Of a stretch of 64,000 nucleotides of DNA, positions 42,274 through 54,866 are shown piece after piece. Origin of the DNA: Acidobacteriota bacterium (lineage in GTDB: Bacteria; Acidobacteriota; Blastocatellia; RBC074); the NCBI GenBank assembly GCA_016715865.1, contig JADJXM010000003.1:431504-495503 (forward strand), in the 5' to 3' direction. The notes under the pieces were generated by a model. It did no database searches. It saw nothing but the letters and a program-made list of their open reading frames with translations, and was not told the origin of the DNA. Every line of letters begins with the position of its first letter. Position 1 is the stretch's first letter. The position numbers were made by a program, and so were the translations under genes.

Positions 42274-43356
42274 CTATTCCGGGACCAGTTTCACATCGGT
42301 GTCGAATTTCCTGTAATCTCGAAATTCGATGGCGTTACGGGTATATTCGCGCTCGCGGTCGCGTCCGAGCAGCATCTCGGCGCGGATGGGCAGCACGTAC
42401 TTTTCTTCGGCGATGGTGACAAAGTCATACTCGATGGCGCTTTCGGCCATCGTGATCGGGAACCCGGGCTGAATATTCTCGTGAGCGAGCTCGACGCGCA
42501 GAACGCGTTTGGTTTCGACATCGATCCAGCAAGAGCCGGAGTAGCCTGAAACCACCGAGCGCCCTGAACTTTTATCGGTCAGTTGACTGGATGAGTTGGC
42601 CTTCTTGACGCTGAAATCATAGAGCACGGTCTTGCGTCCATTGAAAACCTCGTTGCGAACCTCTTTGAAATCGGCCTTCGATTGAGGAGAGAAGAGCGAC
42701 TGCATGACCGAACCGAATTCGCCGGTCGAGGTCGAACCGCCGAGCTGTTCGTAGGTCATTTTGGTCGCAGCTCCGTTGAGTTTAAGCAGCTGAAACTTTT
42801 CGCCCTGTTTTGAATGGAATGAAAGGGCGACTTCGAGTTTGTCCTGGAGTTCCCAGTCCTTGCTGGCAGGCCCGCGGGCATAACGGGTGACGAATTGCGT
42901 AACGCGAAAATCGGGCAGATCCTCAGCATACATCATGGCGTGGTAGCGAGCCTGTTCGAGAAAAGGAAGTCTGGCGAGGGCTTCGGCGCGTGCCTCGGGA
43001 GTCTGCGGCTCTTCGACCGGCGGAAGCTGGCTTTCATCCTGAGTTCTGAGCCGCGGACGGTCTTCCCGCTCGCTCGGTTTCTGCCCCGCCCGGGTGATAG
43101 CATCGAGCAGAATCGCCCGGGCGCCGGCACGGCGGAACTCTTCCATCGTCGCTTCGTCGACCTGAAAAGCGATGCCCCGCTCGGAGACCTCGGCGGCGAT
43201 GTCTCCCTGGGCGAACCGGCGCTCGTTCTTCTGGCTCAGCAGCTGGAGGATCTCTTCTTTAGTTACTGGTTTTTTCTGCTCCTGAGTCAATCCGCCGGTA
43301 GTGCCGGCACTCAACAGAAGAATTGTCAACAGAAACATCGATATTCTCGATTTCAT
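42274..43356 (-). CDS. Secreted protein of unknown function
   Basis: A 360-residue exported protein; signal peptide at residues 3-24 (ISMFLLTILLLSAGTTGG). Residues 30-80 contain a helical stretch (KEEILQLLSQKNERRFAQGDIAAEVSERGIAF) seen at the N-terminus of several acidobacterial secreted proteins. After a proline- and acid-rich linker the C-terminal half is beta-rich (LLKLNGAATKMTYEQLGG, GSCWIDVETKRVLRVELA, EYDFVTIAEEKYVLP), as in lipoprotein-carrier-like sheets. ATG 43356 follows GAGGTGG. No enzyme motif recognised. Confidence 0.7.
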   Translation of the reverse strand: MKSRISMFLLTILLLSAGTTGGLTQEQKKPVTKEEILQLLSQKNERRFAQGDIAAEVSERGIAFQVDEATMEEFRRAGARAILLDAITRAGQKPSEREDRPRLRTQDESQLPPVEEPQTPEARAEALARLPFLEQARYHAMMYAEDLPDFRVTQFVTRYARGPASKDWELQDKLEVALSFHSKQGEKFQLLKLNGAATKMTYEQLGGSTSTGEFGSVMQSLFSPQSKADFKEVRNEVFNGRKTVLYDFSVKKANSSSQLTDKSSGRSVVSGYSGSCWIDVETKRVLRVELAHENIQPGFPITMAESAIEYDFVTIAEEKYVLPIRAEMLLGRDREREYTRNAIEFRDYRKFDTDVKLVPE

Positions 43357-43540
43357 CGCCACCTCGCTTGTTCTATTTTAACTCTGAGAACACATGCATT
43401 ATACCCTCCTTGCAAAAAATCAACCGCGATCCCGGGGACAAGAGAATTACTTTGCCCGCAAGAATCGGATTTCCCGTGAATCTCAGGCCGAATATGATGA
43501 GACCAACGAATGCAAATTATGAAAGTCAGGGAGGGAAATT

Positions 43541-44638
43541 ATGATTACTGATGAACGTGCCTGGCAGGCGGTTGAAGAAAAGGACAGGTCATTCGATGGT
43601 CGTTTCTTTTACGGAGTTGCGACGACTGGAGTCTATTGCAGGCCATCGTGTCCATCCAGAAGGCCGCTCCGCAAAAATGTCAGCTTTTACCAGACTGCTG
43701 CTGATGCAGAAGCTAAGGGATTTCGCCCGTGCCTGCGCTGTAAGCCGCTAGAAAAGGCCGGGCGGGACCCGATGGTCGATCGGATCAGCCTGCTCTGTCA
43801 ATTCATTCGCGAGCATCATGACGAGACGCTTACGTTGCAGTCGCTGGCCGATGAGGCAGGACTCAGCCCGTGGCACCTTCAGCGGAGCTTCAAGGCGGTA
43901 ACCGGCGTAACTCCGCGGCAGTACATCGAGGCCTGCCGGATCGACACGCTCAAGAACAGCCTGCGCGAACAGGAATCGGTCACGACGGCAATCTACCAGG
44001 CGGGCTTCGGGTCGAACAGCCGCGTCTATGAACGCGCCGATACGCGACTGGGAATGACGCCCGCTGAATATCGATCAGGAGGCAAACACGTGAGCATCTC
44101 TCATGTTTCAGTCGCGAGTCCGCTCGGGCGAATGATGATCGGAGCGACCGATCGAGGCCTCTGCTTTTTACAATTCGCGGACTCGGACGAGATGCTGCTG
44201 GAGATGCTGCACAGGGAGTATCCGGCGGCGGTCATCAGAGAGATGCCGCAGCCGTGGCCTGAAGAATTCAATAGGTGGATTCGGGCGTTGAATGAACACC
44301 TGAGCGGATCGCGACCGCAGCTGGATCTGCCGGTCGATCTGCAGGCGACGGTGTTTCAAATGACCGTCTGGAGATACCTGCAGAACATTCCGTATGGAAG
44401 CGTAGAATCATATTCCGAGGTGGCTGAAGGGATCGGCCGGCCGAAAGCGGTCCGGGCGGTGGCACGCGCCTGCGCAACAAACCGTGTCGCCATGGTCATT
44501 CCCTGCCACAGAGTCATCCGCGGCACTGGAGAGCTCGGAGGTTACAAATGGGGCATCGAACGCAAACGCGCTCTGTTGGACAGGGAGCGCGGGAAAGTAA
44601 TGCATAAAATAGTTTCCAGTGGGAATAGTTTCCAGTAG
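43541..44638 (+). CDS. ada: Ada: adaptive-response regulator and O6-methylguanine-DNA methyltransferase
   Basis: A 365-residue three-part DNA repair protein. The N-terminal Ada zinc domain has Cys33, Cys37, Cys64 and Cys67 (CRPSCP and CLRC). Cys33 is the expected phosphotriester methyl acceptor. An AraC-type helix-turn-helix occupies about residues 85-180 (TLQSLADEAGLSPWHLQRSFK). The C-terminal methyltransferase has the PCHR active site with Cys322. GGGAGGG precedes the ATG. The last residues HKIVSSGNSFQ are encoded by a TTTCCAGT palindrome, not by conserved family sequence. It converges with and is overlapped by the monooxygenase frame on the other strand. Confidence 0.95.
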   Translation: MITDERAWQAVEEKDRSFDGRFFYGVATTGVYCRPSCPSRRPLRKNVSFYQTAADAEAKGFRPCLRCKPLEKAGRDPMVDRISLLCQFIREHHDETLTLQSLADEAGLSPWHLQRSFKAVTGVTPRQYIEACRIDTLKNSLREQESVTTAIYQAGFGSNSRVYERADTRLGMTPAEYRSGGKHVSISHVSVASPLGRMMIGATDRGLCFLQFADSDEMLLEMLHREYPAAVIREMPQPWPEEFNRWIRALNEHLSGSRPQLDLPVDLQATVFQMTVWRYLQNIPYGSVESYSEVAEGIGRPKAVRAVARACATNRVAMVIPCHRVIRGTGELGGYKWGIERKRALLDRERGKVMHKIVSSGNSFQ

Positions 44639-45070
44639 GAAGAAGTTTCCAGTTGATGGAATTGATACGACCAGTTGATAAATTATCTCCGGAAAATCTT
44701 TTTGCGTTCTCTGGAACTTCTTCCCACTGGAAACTATTCCCACTGGAAACTTCTTCCCGATCATGACTGTCCTGGCCAGCAGATATGTCTGCAGATTCTT
44801 GTTGACGATCATCGGCGGACTGACCTGATTGAATTCCTGAAAATGGTGTGTCGTTCGATGAAAGTCGAATGCCGCCTGATCGGTGTAGAGTTCATACAGA
44901 AAACACTTCGTTCCATCTTCCGAAAAAGAGACATCGAAACGATGGCAGCCCGGCTCGATTTCGAAACTGGCATCGGCATTCCTGATGATCGCCTCGCGAA
45001 AAGCGTCCTTATGCTCAGGCGCCAGATCAAACTCCACGGTGACGACGAATCCGGGTTTTGTGCTGACCAT
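44408..45070 (-). CDS. Quinol monooxygenase/ABM-like protein with read-through C-terminal extension
   Basis: The first about 100 residues are an antibiotic-biosynthesis-monooxygenase fold (YgiN-like): VVTVEFDLAPEHKDAFREAI, EPGCHRFDVSF, CFLYELYTDQAAFDFHRTTHHF. Family members normally stop near this length. Here the frame passes without a stop through a TTTCCAGT palindrome (44611-44758) and on for 231 bases antisense to ada, adding about 120 residues that look unlike protein. ATG 45070 follows AAGGAG. The monooxygenase domain should fold; whether the extension is translated is uncertain. The sequence suggests the repeat insertion destroyed the original stop. Confidence 0.8.
   Translation of the reverse strand: MVSTKPGFVVTVEFDLAPEHKDAFREAIIRNADASFEIEPGCHRFDVSFSEDGTKCFLYELYTDQAAFDFHRTTHHFQEFNQVSPPMIVNKNLQTYLLARTVMIGKKFPVGIVSSGKKFQRTQKDFPEIIYQLVVSIPSTGNFFLLETIPTGNYFMHYFPALPVQQSAFAFDAPFVTSELSSAADDSVAGNDHGDTVCCAGACHRPDRFRPADPFSHLGI
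44611..44758. repeat. TTTCCAGT-type inverted repeat between ada and the monooxygenase gene
   Basis: Left arm 44611-44652 and right arm 44711-44751 are reverse complements with one mismatch and one indel. Each is built of AGTTTCCAGTGGGAA units; about 58 bases separate them. It encodes the last residues of Ada on the plus strand. It also carries the monooxygenase frame past its normal end on the minus strand. Same family as 42088-42270. Confidence 0.9.
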
Positions 45071-45230
45071 AAAAAAATCTCCTTTGTTTTTGAATGCTGA
45101 CAGAATATTACTATATGATACTGACCGCGTTTTCAATCAAGACAGAATAGCACCGCATATCGAGCGACTGCGAAGCGTCGATCTTCGGACCGCTCACTTT
45201 AACATCCGACATACTTGTATATTCAATCTT

Positions 45231-45247
45231 GCGGACCGTAGGTCCGC
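45231..45247 (+). other. 7-bp hairpin in the leader of the dihaem gene
   Basis: GCGGACC-GTA-GGTCCGC forms a perfect stem 21 bases before the ATG at 45269 and just ahead of the GGAGGAG ribosome site. It could influence translation, or be a relic of the same short-palindrome family as 18161-18177. Confidence 0.5.
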
Positions 45248-45268
45248 GCTCCGGAGGAGACGTTGGAC

Positions 45269-49715
<4,447 letters not shown>

Positions 49716-49732
<17 letters not shown>

Positions 49733-51139
49733 GAGGAGCGGAGCGCCGGCCTCCGGTCGGCGCTCCGCCTGCCCGCCAAAGCCTGACTATGCCGTCGATA
49801 CTCGAGCTGATGAGCAGCTTTCCCTCTTGCGAAAATGCGATTCGTCCAATCCCATCATCGTGGCCATAAAGCGCGACGACTTCCTGACCGTTCTCGACAT
49901 CCCATAATCGCAACAGCCCGTCATCGCCGCCTGTCGCCAGACGTTTTCCATCCGGCGAGAAGGCCAGCGCCTTGACGTGGCCTCCGTGAGCCCTGATTAT
50001 CGAAACTTCTCGTGCCGTTGCAACATCCCACAACCTGATCGTACTGTCAGCGCTGCCTGTCGCTAAAACGGCCCCATCCGGCGAAAAATCGATCGACAGA
50101 ATCGGCTCCGTGTGACCTTTCATTATCGCGAGTTCCCGGCCAGTCAGCGGATCCCAAAATCTCGCGTTGTTGTCGTACCCGGCTGTCGCCATCAACCGTC
50201 CATTCGGCTCGTAGGCAACAGCCGATACAAGGCTTTTATGCTGAAGCGTTTTCAATCGCCGGTAAGTTGACATATCCCAAATATTCACGGTTCGATCATA
50301 AGAAGCCGTCGCGAAAGTTTTTCCGTCCGGTGCAACGGCGATCGAGTTGATTCTTGCAGTATGCGCCTTGAAGGATTGGACTTTCGTGCTCGAACTCAAA
50401 TCGCAGATGTGTATGCTTCCAGAAACATCGCTGACCACAAGTCGCTTCCCGTCAGGTGAAAAGGCAGGTCCGTCCAAAACAGTGGAAGGCAAGTCGCAGG
50501 TCGATACAAACTGCTTTGCAGTCAGGTCCCAGAGACGGATTTTATCCTTGTATGAGATGGCAATCAGCCTGTCATCGGGAGAAAAAGCGCAAAACCGATA
50601 ATCTGTGCCGGTCGCAATATTCAGTGATCGGAGTTCCCTCGACATACTCCATGACCAGATAAGGCCGGTCCTCGTCAGTCCTGCCGCCATCCAGCAGTCG
50701 CGTGATATTCGGATGAATGAGGCGGGCGAGAATCTGTCGCTCCCGCCTGAAACGTTGCATGACGTCGTCGCTGAAATGCGCCGTCGAAATCAGCTTGACT
50801 GCGACCTCCTGATCATATTCGCCATCGGCCCTTTTCGCGCGATAAACTACGCCCATCCCGCCTTCAGCTACTCTTGCCAGGATACGGTATGGCCCGATCA
50901 TAAGACCTGAATGATCGTTCTCTTTCTCATCGGGGAACAGTTCGCTGATCTCTTTCAGCGGCGGGGTTGAGATGTAATCTCCTGATTCGTCGTGGGATTT
51001 CAGAAGCGACAAAACCTCATCACGCAGGTCATCATCGCCTGCACACGCATAGCGGACAAAAGGATTCACGCTCACTGGAAGGCTGATCCAGCGCGGCATC
51101 GAAGATTCGATCGACCTGTTGCCAGCGTTCCGGCGTCAT
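49716..51139 (-). pseudogene. Ser/Thr protein kinase-WD40 fusion gene, broken
   Basis: Read in three frames. From ATG 51139, MTPERWQQVDRIFDAALDQP is the family N-terminus. An extra base in the AAAA run at 51058-51061 shifts to the next frame (ACAGDDDLRDEVLSLL), which contains the kinase N-lobe: the glycine loop VAEGGMGVVYRAKR, the lysine in EVAVKLIS and YLVMEYVEGTPITEYCDRHR. Near 50600 the whole kinase C-lobe, including the HRDLKPxN loop, is missing. A third frame continues with at least six WD40 repeats to 49716. The WD40 end runs into a GC hairpin. The first lesion could be a sequencing error; the second is a real deletion. Confidence 0.83.
49738..49768. terminator. 14-bp GC hairpin between convergent genes
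   Basis: GCGGAGCGCCGGCC, loop TCC, GGTCGGCGCTCCGC: one mismatch in 14 pairs. It lies six bases after the dihaem gene stop and encodes part of the last residues of the WD40 frame on the minus strand. Likely a bidirectional terminator; same stem type as 18161-18177. Confidence 0.6.
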
Positions 51140-51156
51140 CCTGCATTCTCCAAAGT

Positions 51157-51389
51157 GAGCCCGCGAAGCGGGTGCTAGAAATTAGCCTGGGGTGGAGCGA
51201 GGCCGCAGGCCGAGCGTAACCCCAGGTACGGATGTCTCCTTTTTCAAGCCCGCGTGAGCGGGCGACAGCGTCTTTAAATGCCATAAATCCGGCATAGTCT
51301 GCCGCCCACTGGAGTGGGCTTTAATATTTATTCGTCCAGACCTGGGGTAACACTCGGCCTGACGGCCTCGCTCCACCCCGGGCTCTATT
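51157..51389. repeat. CCTGGGG-type palindromic repeat, interrupted by the IS
   Basis: Inner arms 51186-51227 and 51340-51382 (CCTGGGGTGGAGCGAGGCCG and complement) match at about 38 of 43. Outer arms GCCCGCGAAGCGGG (51159-51172) and CCCGCTTCGCGGGC (52837-52850) lie on opposite sides of the IS element. The interior carries the small hairpins CCCGCGTGAGCGGG and GCCCACTGGAGTGGGC. It separates the sigma factor from its kinase-type gene. Confidence 0.85.
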
Positions 51390-51391
51390 CT

Positions 51392-52822
51392 CTTGTCATT
51401 ACCCACATTTTTAGTGGGGAGGTCACCAAGCTAAATCTTGCAGGCGGAGCCAGCCGCGCCAGAGTGTTTGCCAGCCTGGATCGCCATCGCTCTTGCGAGC
51501 GAGGAAAACCTCAAGGCGCGCCACCAACCGCCAGAACTCACGGAGTGTTAAATCAGTTGGTGGTAATTTGAAGTATCGTTGGACGGTTTCAAGCAGGCTC
51601 GGTTCAACCGAGTGACGTGCGAGCGTCTCCGGTTCTCGACGACTCGTTTCACGCAGTTGCAGCAATCGCACGGCAATGATGGCGAGAAACCCAAACACGC
51701 TTGTAAAGCCTGCGCTGTCGTCAACTGACGTTGCTCGATCGCGCAGCCAGTTTTTAAACACTTGTGATATTCCTCAATCAACCAACGATGTTCATACCAT
51801 TCAATGATCATCAGAGCTTGGTCGGCGTTGTGTACAGAGAGGCTCGTGATCAAGATCCACTCCAGCGCTTGCTGCCCAGCCGGCGGATCCACTTCCCAGC
51901 ACCGCACGACGCTTACGCGCAATGGCGGACCGAAGCGTTCTTTGCCCTCGTGCGGCGATTGGATGTCGCATTGCCCCCAAGCCACTTGCAAATTCACCGT
52001 GCGCTTCGGTTTGCCGTCACGACCGCGCAAGGTCACCTCTTTGGTCGCGGCTGCCGAGAGCTGGCGCGACCATTGCATCAGATGTTGCCGCTCTCCGCTC
52101 AAGTCGTGAATGACACGATCCTGAACAGCACGGGCGACAACCTCCCAGCCAAGTTCTTGGGACTGACGGAAATAGCCATAAATGTCGCTCGCTCGGTCGC
52201 CAACGCTCACCCAAATCACTCCACTGTCTCGTTCCGGGGCCTGTCAATCTCCGCTCAGTGTTTCCGCCCAGACATCAGACTCATTGGCTCGCAGGCTCCG
52301 CGCGCGTTTACCTTCGGTGCGACATCGGACGGTCGGAGCGCGAGTCCAGACTTTGCCACCAACCCCAACCAACCCTCCGACAAACCGATCTCCAAACAAC
52401 TGTACCAGGAAGCCCTGTCGGTGGGATTCGTTGAGTCGCCCCAACCCTCTGGTCTCCGGATGATGCGTGTAATCCAACTCCGTCCCATCCTGAATGAACA
52501 ACACCACCCCAGAACTCAGACGCGCTCGATGCCGGGTCGCATCCCAGTGCCCCTGGCTCAGCGCCGCCCCATGGGTGACATCTTCTTCATTCAGCAACAG
52601 GTAGGCCGCTTTCGTCTCGCCCCAGCTTCCAGTTTGGTTGGGAATACTCGACGATGGTTGCGCTGCCAGTTGCGCGCCGAGCTTGACGGCTCGGTTCGTC
52701 CGGCGCCGATCACCCAATTGCGCCGATCCCCATTGTTGTGTTGACCATTCGAGAATTTCGCCGTTTATGTCTTGACTCATTCCACATTTTTACCACATCG
52801 GGAAAATGTGGGTAATGACAAG
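51392..52822. mobile_element. IS4-family (Tn5-like) insertion sequence, decayed
   Basis: A 1.43-kb element with exact 20-bp terminal inverted repeats CTTGTCATTACCCACATTTT at 51392-51411 and, inverted, 52803-52822. It carries one transposase gene on the minus strand, now broken. The flanks GGCTCTATTCTC and GGCTATGTTCTG share 9 of 12 positions, possibly an aged target duplication. It has inserted into a palindromic intergenic repeat. Confidence 0.88.
51423..52780 (-). pseudogene. IS4/Tn5-type transposase, nonsense and frameshift
   Basis: The N-terminal part (52780-52244) has the Tn5-type DNA-binding domain (WGSAQLGDRRRTNRAVKLG, GSWGETKAAYLLLNEED) and the first catalytic Asp region FIQDGTELDYTHH. 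A TGA at 52244-52246 stops it in frame; the same frame continues with WVSVGDRASDIYGYF (second Asp) and the Y2R3E6K signature YEHRWLIEEYHKCLKTG. Near 51700 a frameshift moves the remaining tail (FGFLAIIAVRLLQLRE) into another frame ending at 51423. The transposase is therefore inactive unless both lesions are sequencing errors. Confidence 0.87.
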
Positions 52823-52907
52823 GCTATGTTCTGTCGCCCGCTTCGCGGGCAAAAATCAGATTTGATTTGTCCGACTCTGTCAGGGACTAAGTAGTTACAA
52901 CTGGAAA

Positions 52908-53489
52908 CTATTCATATGGTTTCAATTCGCGATAGAGCCATGCTTTGGCGCGGGTCCATTCCCGTTTGACTGTCACCTCAGACACATTGAGAACTTCGGC
53001 CACCTCCTCGATATTCATCCCGGCGAAGTATCGCATCTCGATGATACGGCTTTTACGCTCATCCATGGCGGCCAGCCGCTCGAGGGCTTCATCCAGAGCC
53101 AGTATCTCGCGCGATCGCTCGGGTGAAATGAGCGCAACTTCATCCAATGATATCTGCACGCCGCCTCCGCCACGTTTCGCACTCTGCTTCGCTCTCGCGT
53201 TATCTATTAATAAATATCGCATGACGCGGGCGGCGACGGCGAAGAAATGAACCCTGTCCTGCCAGTCGATCCCGCTTTTGCCGGCGAGTTTCAGATAAGC
53301 TTCGTTGATCAGGTCGGTCGTCTGAAGAGTGTTTCCCGATGGATGCGCTCTGCGGCTGCGTTTGGCTATGCGCCGCAGTTCATCGTAAACGAGCGGCATC
53401 AACTGATCGAGGGCATCACGGTCTCCGTTGCGCCAGTCGATGAGCAATTGCGTCACTTGCTGAGGTGAGGCTGAATCCAATATTGCCAT
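52908..53489 (-). CDS. ECF-type RNA polymerase sigma factor (sig-70_X6-like)
   Basis: A 193-residue sigma factor of the ECF-like group common in Acidobacteriota and Planctomycetes. Region 2 is VYDELRRIAKRSRRAHPSGNTLQTTDLINEAYLKL and HFFAVAARVMRYLLIDNARAK. Region 4 is RIIEMRYFAGMNIEEVAEVLNVSEVTVKREWTRAKAWL. Relatives usually precede a Ser/Thr kinase gene with a variable C-terminal domain, with no anti-sigma factor. Here the kinase-WD40 gene follows on the same strand after the palindrome and IS, and is broken, so this sigma factor has probably lost its controller. AGGAG abuts the ATG, closer than usual. Confidence 0.9.
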   Translation of the reverse strand: MAILDSASPQQVTQLLIDWRNGDRDALDQLMPLVYDELRRIAKRSRRAHPSGNTLQTTDLINEAYLKLAGKSGIDWQDRVHFFAVAARVMRYLLIDNARAKQSAKRGGGGVQISLDEVALISPERSREILALDEALERLAAMDERKSRIIEMRYFAGMNIEEVAEVLNVSEVTVKREWTRAKAWLYRELKPYE

Positions 53490-53702
53490 CTCCTATAAGA
53501 GATTCAACGATTAACAACCAGAATTATAATGACTTAACATTTTCCGTGAAAGCCCTTCGTAACAGACGCCATGACATCGCCTTCGAAATAATGGATCGAC
53601 ATGATACCTGACCGGCAAAAATATCGATTACCTATATGAGGTTCAGCAAAAATCAGAGCGTGGGCGAGCGCCCATGTGCTTTAAAAATGAATGGAGGTTT
53701 TT

Positions 53703-54188
53703 ATGGAAAAATATCGTAACCGGACAATTCTCAGGATTGGCATAATATTCCTGATTTTAACCGGAGTTCAGGCCGTCATTACGGCTCAACAAAGGGTCGG
53801 AAGCGCAATAAATCCTCAGGCCCGTCGGGCTTATCGGCCTCTTGATACCAATACGGAATGTACCAGCCGCGGAGGAATCTGGCGGGACGGCCACGGATGT
53901 TATCTGGTGCTGGAGGGCGCAGTGAAAATCACAAATCACCAGGGAGAGGTTCCATACCCGAAAACTGAAAAGTCCTGTCATAGAGTGGCTGGAATCTGGA
54001 GTGGGGGCAAATGCGCGGTGATCTATTCTCAACTGGTCACCAGCTCACAGATAGCCACCAGACAGGGAGTCAAATATTCACCAACTGTACTCATGGAAAA
54101 AACGAAGACCGAAGCCGAAAATTGTAATGAATCAGGAGGAGCATGGACTACCAACAAGGACGGGGGCGTTTTTGTTACTACCTGTTAA
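53703..54188 (+). CDS. Small exported protein with three Cys/Gly/Trp repeats
   Basis: A 161-residue protein not assigned to a family. A signal segment (TILRIGIIFLILTGVQAVI) is followed by three short repeats of the form C-x3-GG-x-W-x(4-12)-C: CTSRGGIWRDGHGC, CHRVAGIWSGGKC and CNESGGAWTTN ending in TTC. Each could close one disulphide around a Gly-Trp turn, so the mature protein is probably extracytoplasmic. GGAGG lies 5 bases before ATG 53703; an in-frame ATG at 53691 is too early for it. It stands alone on the plus strand. Confidence 0.68.
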   Translation: MEKYRNRTILRIGIIFLILTGVQAVITAQQRVGSAINPQARRAYRPLDTNTECTSRGGIWRDGHGCYLVLEGAVKITNHQGEVPYPKTEKSCHRVAGIWSGGKCAVIYSQLVTSSQIATRQGVKYSPTVLMEKTKTEAENCNESGGAWTTNKDGGVFVTTC

Positions 54189-54357
54189 CGCCTGAAACCT
54201 GCACATTGTCGATGATGGTCTGTACAGAACCAAAACTGCTTCCTATGAATCCACCCAAGTAGATCTTTGAATGATATAGGTAAATCAGAATTTAAGATCC
54301 CCGGAGAATTAATCCGAAGGATAAGATGTCAACTCAGACCAGATCAGGAGGTCAAGT

Positions 54358-54788
54358 GTGAAAATCGCGTCCAAATTGACAGTTGCCGCCATAATTATGT
54401 TGGCGCTTTTTGCCACTCAGGCACAAAAGTGTTCTACTCCCAAAAATAACGCTTTCGTTGATCCTGACGGGAGAGCGATCGATCCAAACGATGAACGGAA
54501 TCAGCAGTTGATCGCCCAGAGAATCCTGAAAGATGGGCGCTATACAGGCAAACAGACGAAGATGCGCATAAATTAGTTCAGCACCTCAAAGATGATGGCG
54601 AAAAGGACAGCAATAGGTTAAACCCTGACACATGGTTACAGATCTCAAGCAATGGCTGCAAGCTTATGCCAAATGGTGGTTGCAAAAACATAAACCCCAC
54701 AGGTTGCCCAAATTGCAAACCGCTCCCAACAGCAATTCTTCCAAACGGCAACTCGATCAGAAGTTGTAGTTGCGGACCTGCCGTTTGA
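54358..54788 (+). pseudogene. Small Cys-rich exported protein, apparent frameshift
   Basis: GTG 54358 follows AGGAGG at 6 bases and gives a signal peptide (LTVAAIIMLALFATQAQ) and a hydrophilic stretch to RYTGKQT. The first frame then stops at 54576. The other frame remains open across the same point (TDEDAHKLVQHLKDDGEK) and runs to TGA 54786-54788 with nine cysteines in its second half, including GCPNCKPLP and SCSCGPAV. One frameshift near 54550 would join the two into a protein of about 143 residues. It may be a sequencing error, a true mutation or chance. Confidence 0.5.
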
Positions 54789-54866
54789 AAGAGCTCGCAA
54801 CGATCAGTTAAAGCATGTTGGATCGCAGTTTCATCTATTCCGATGAAATGCACATTCTGCATGCCT

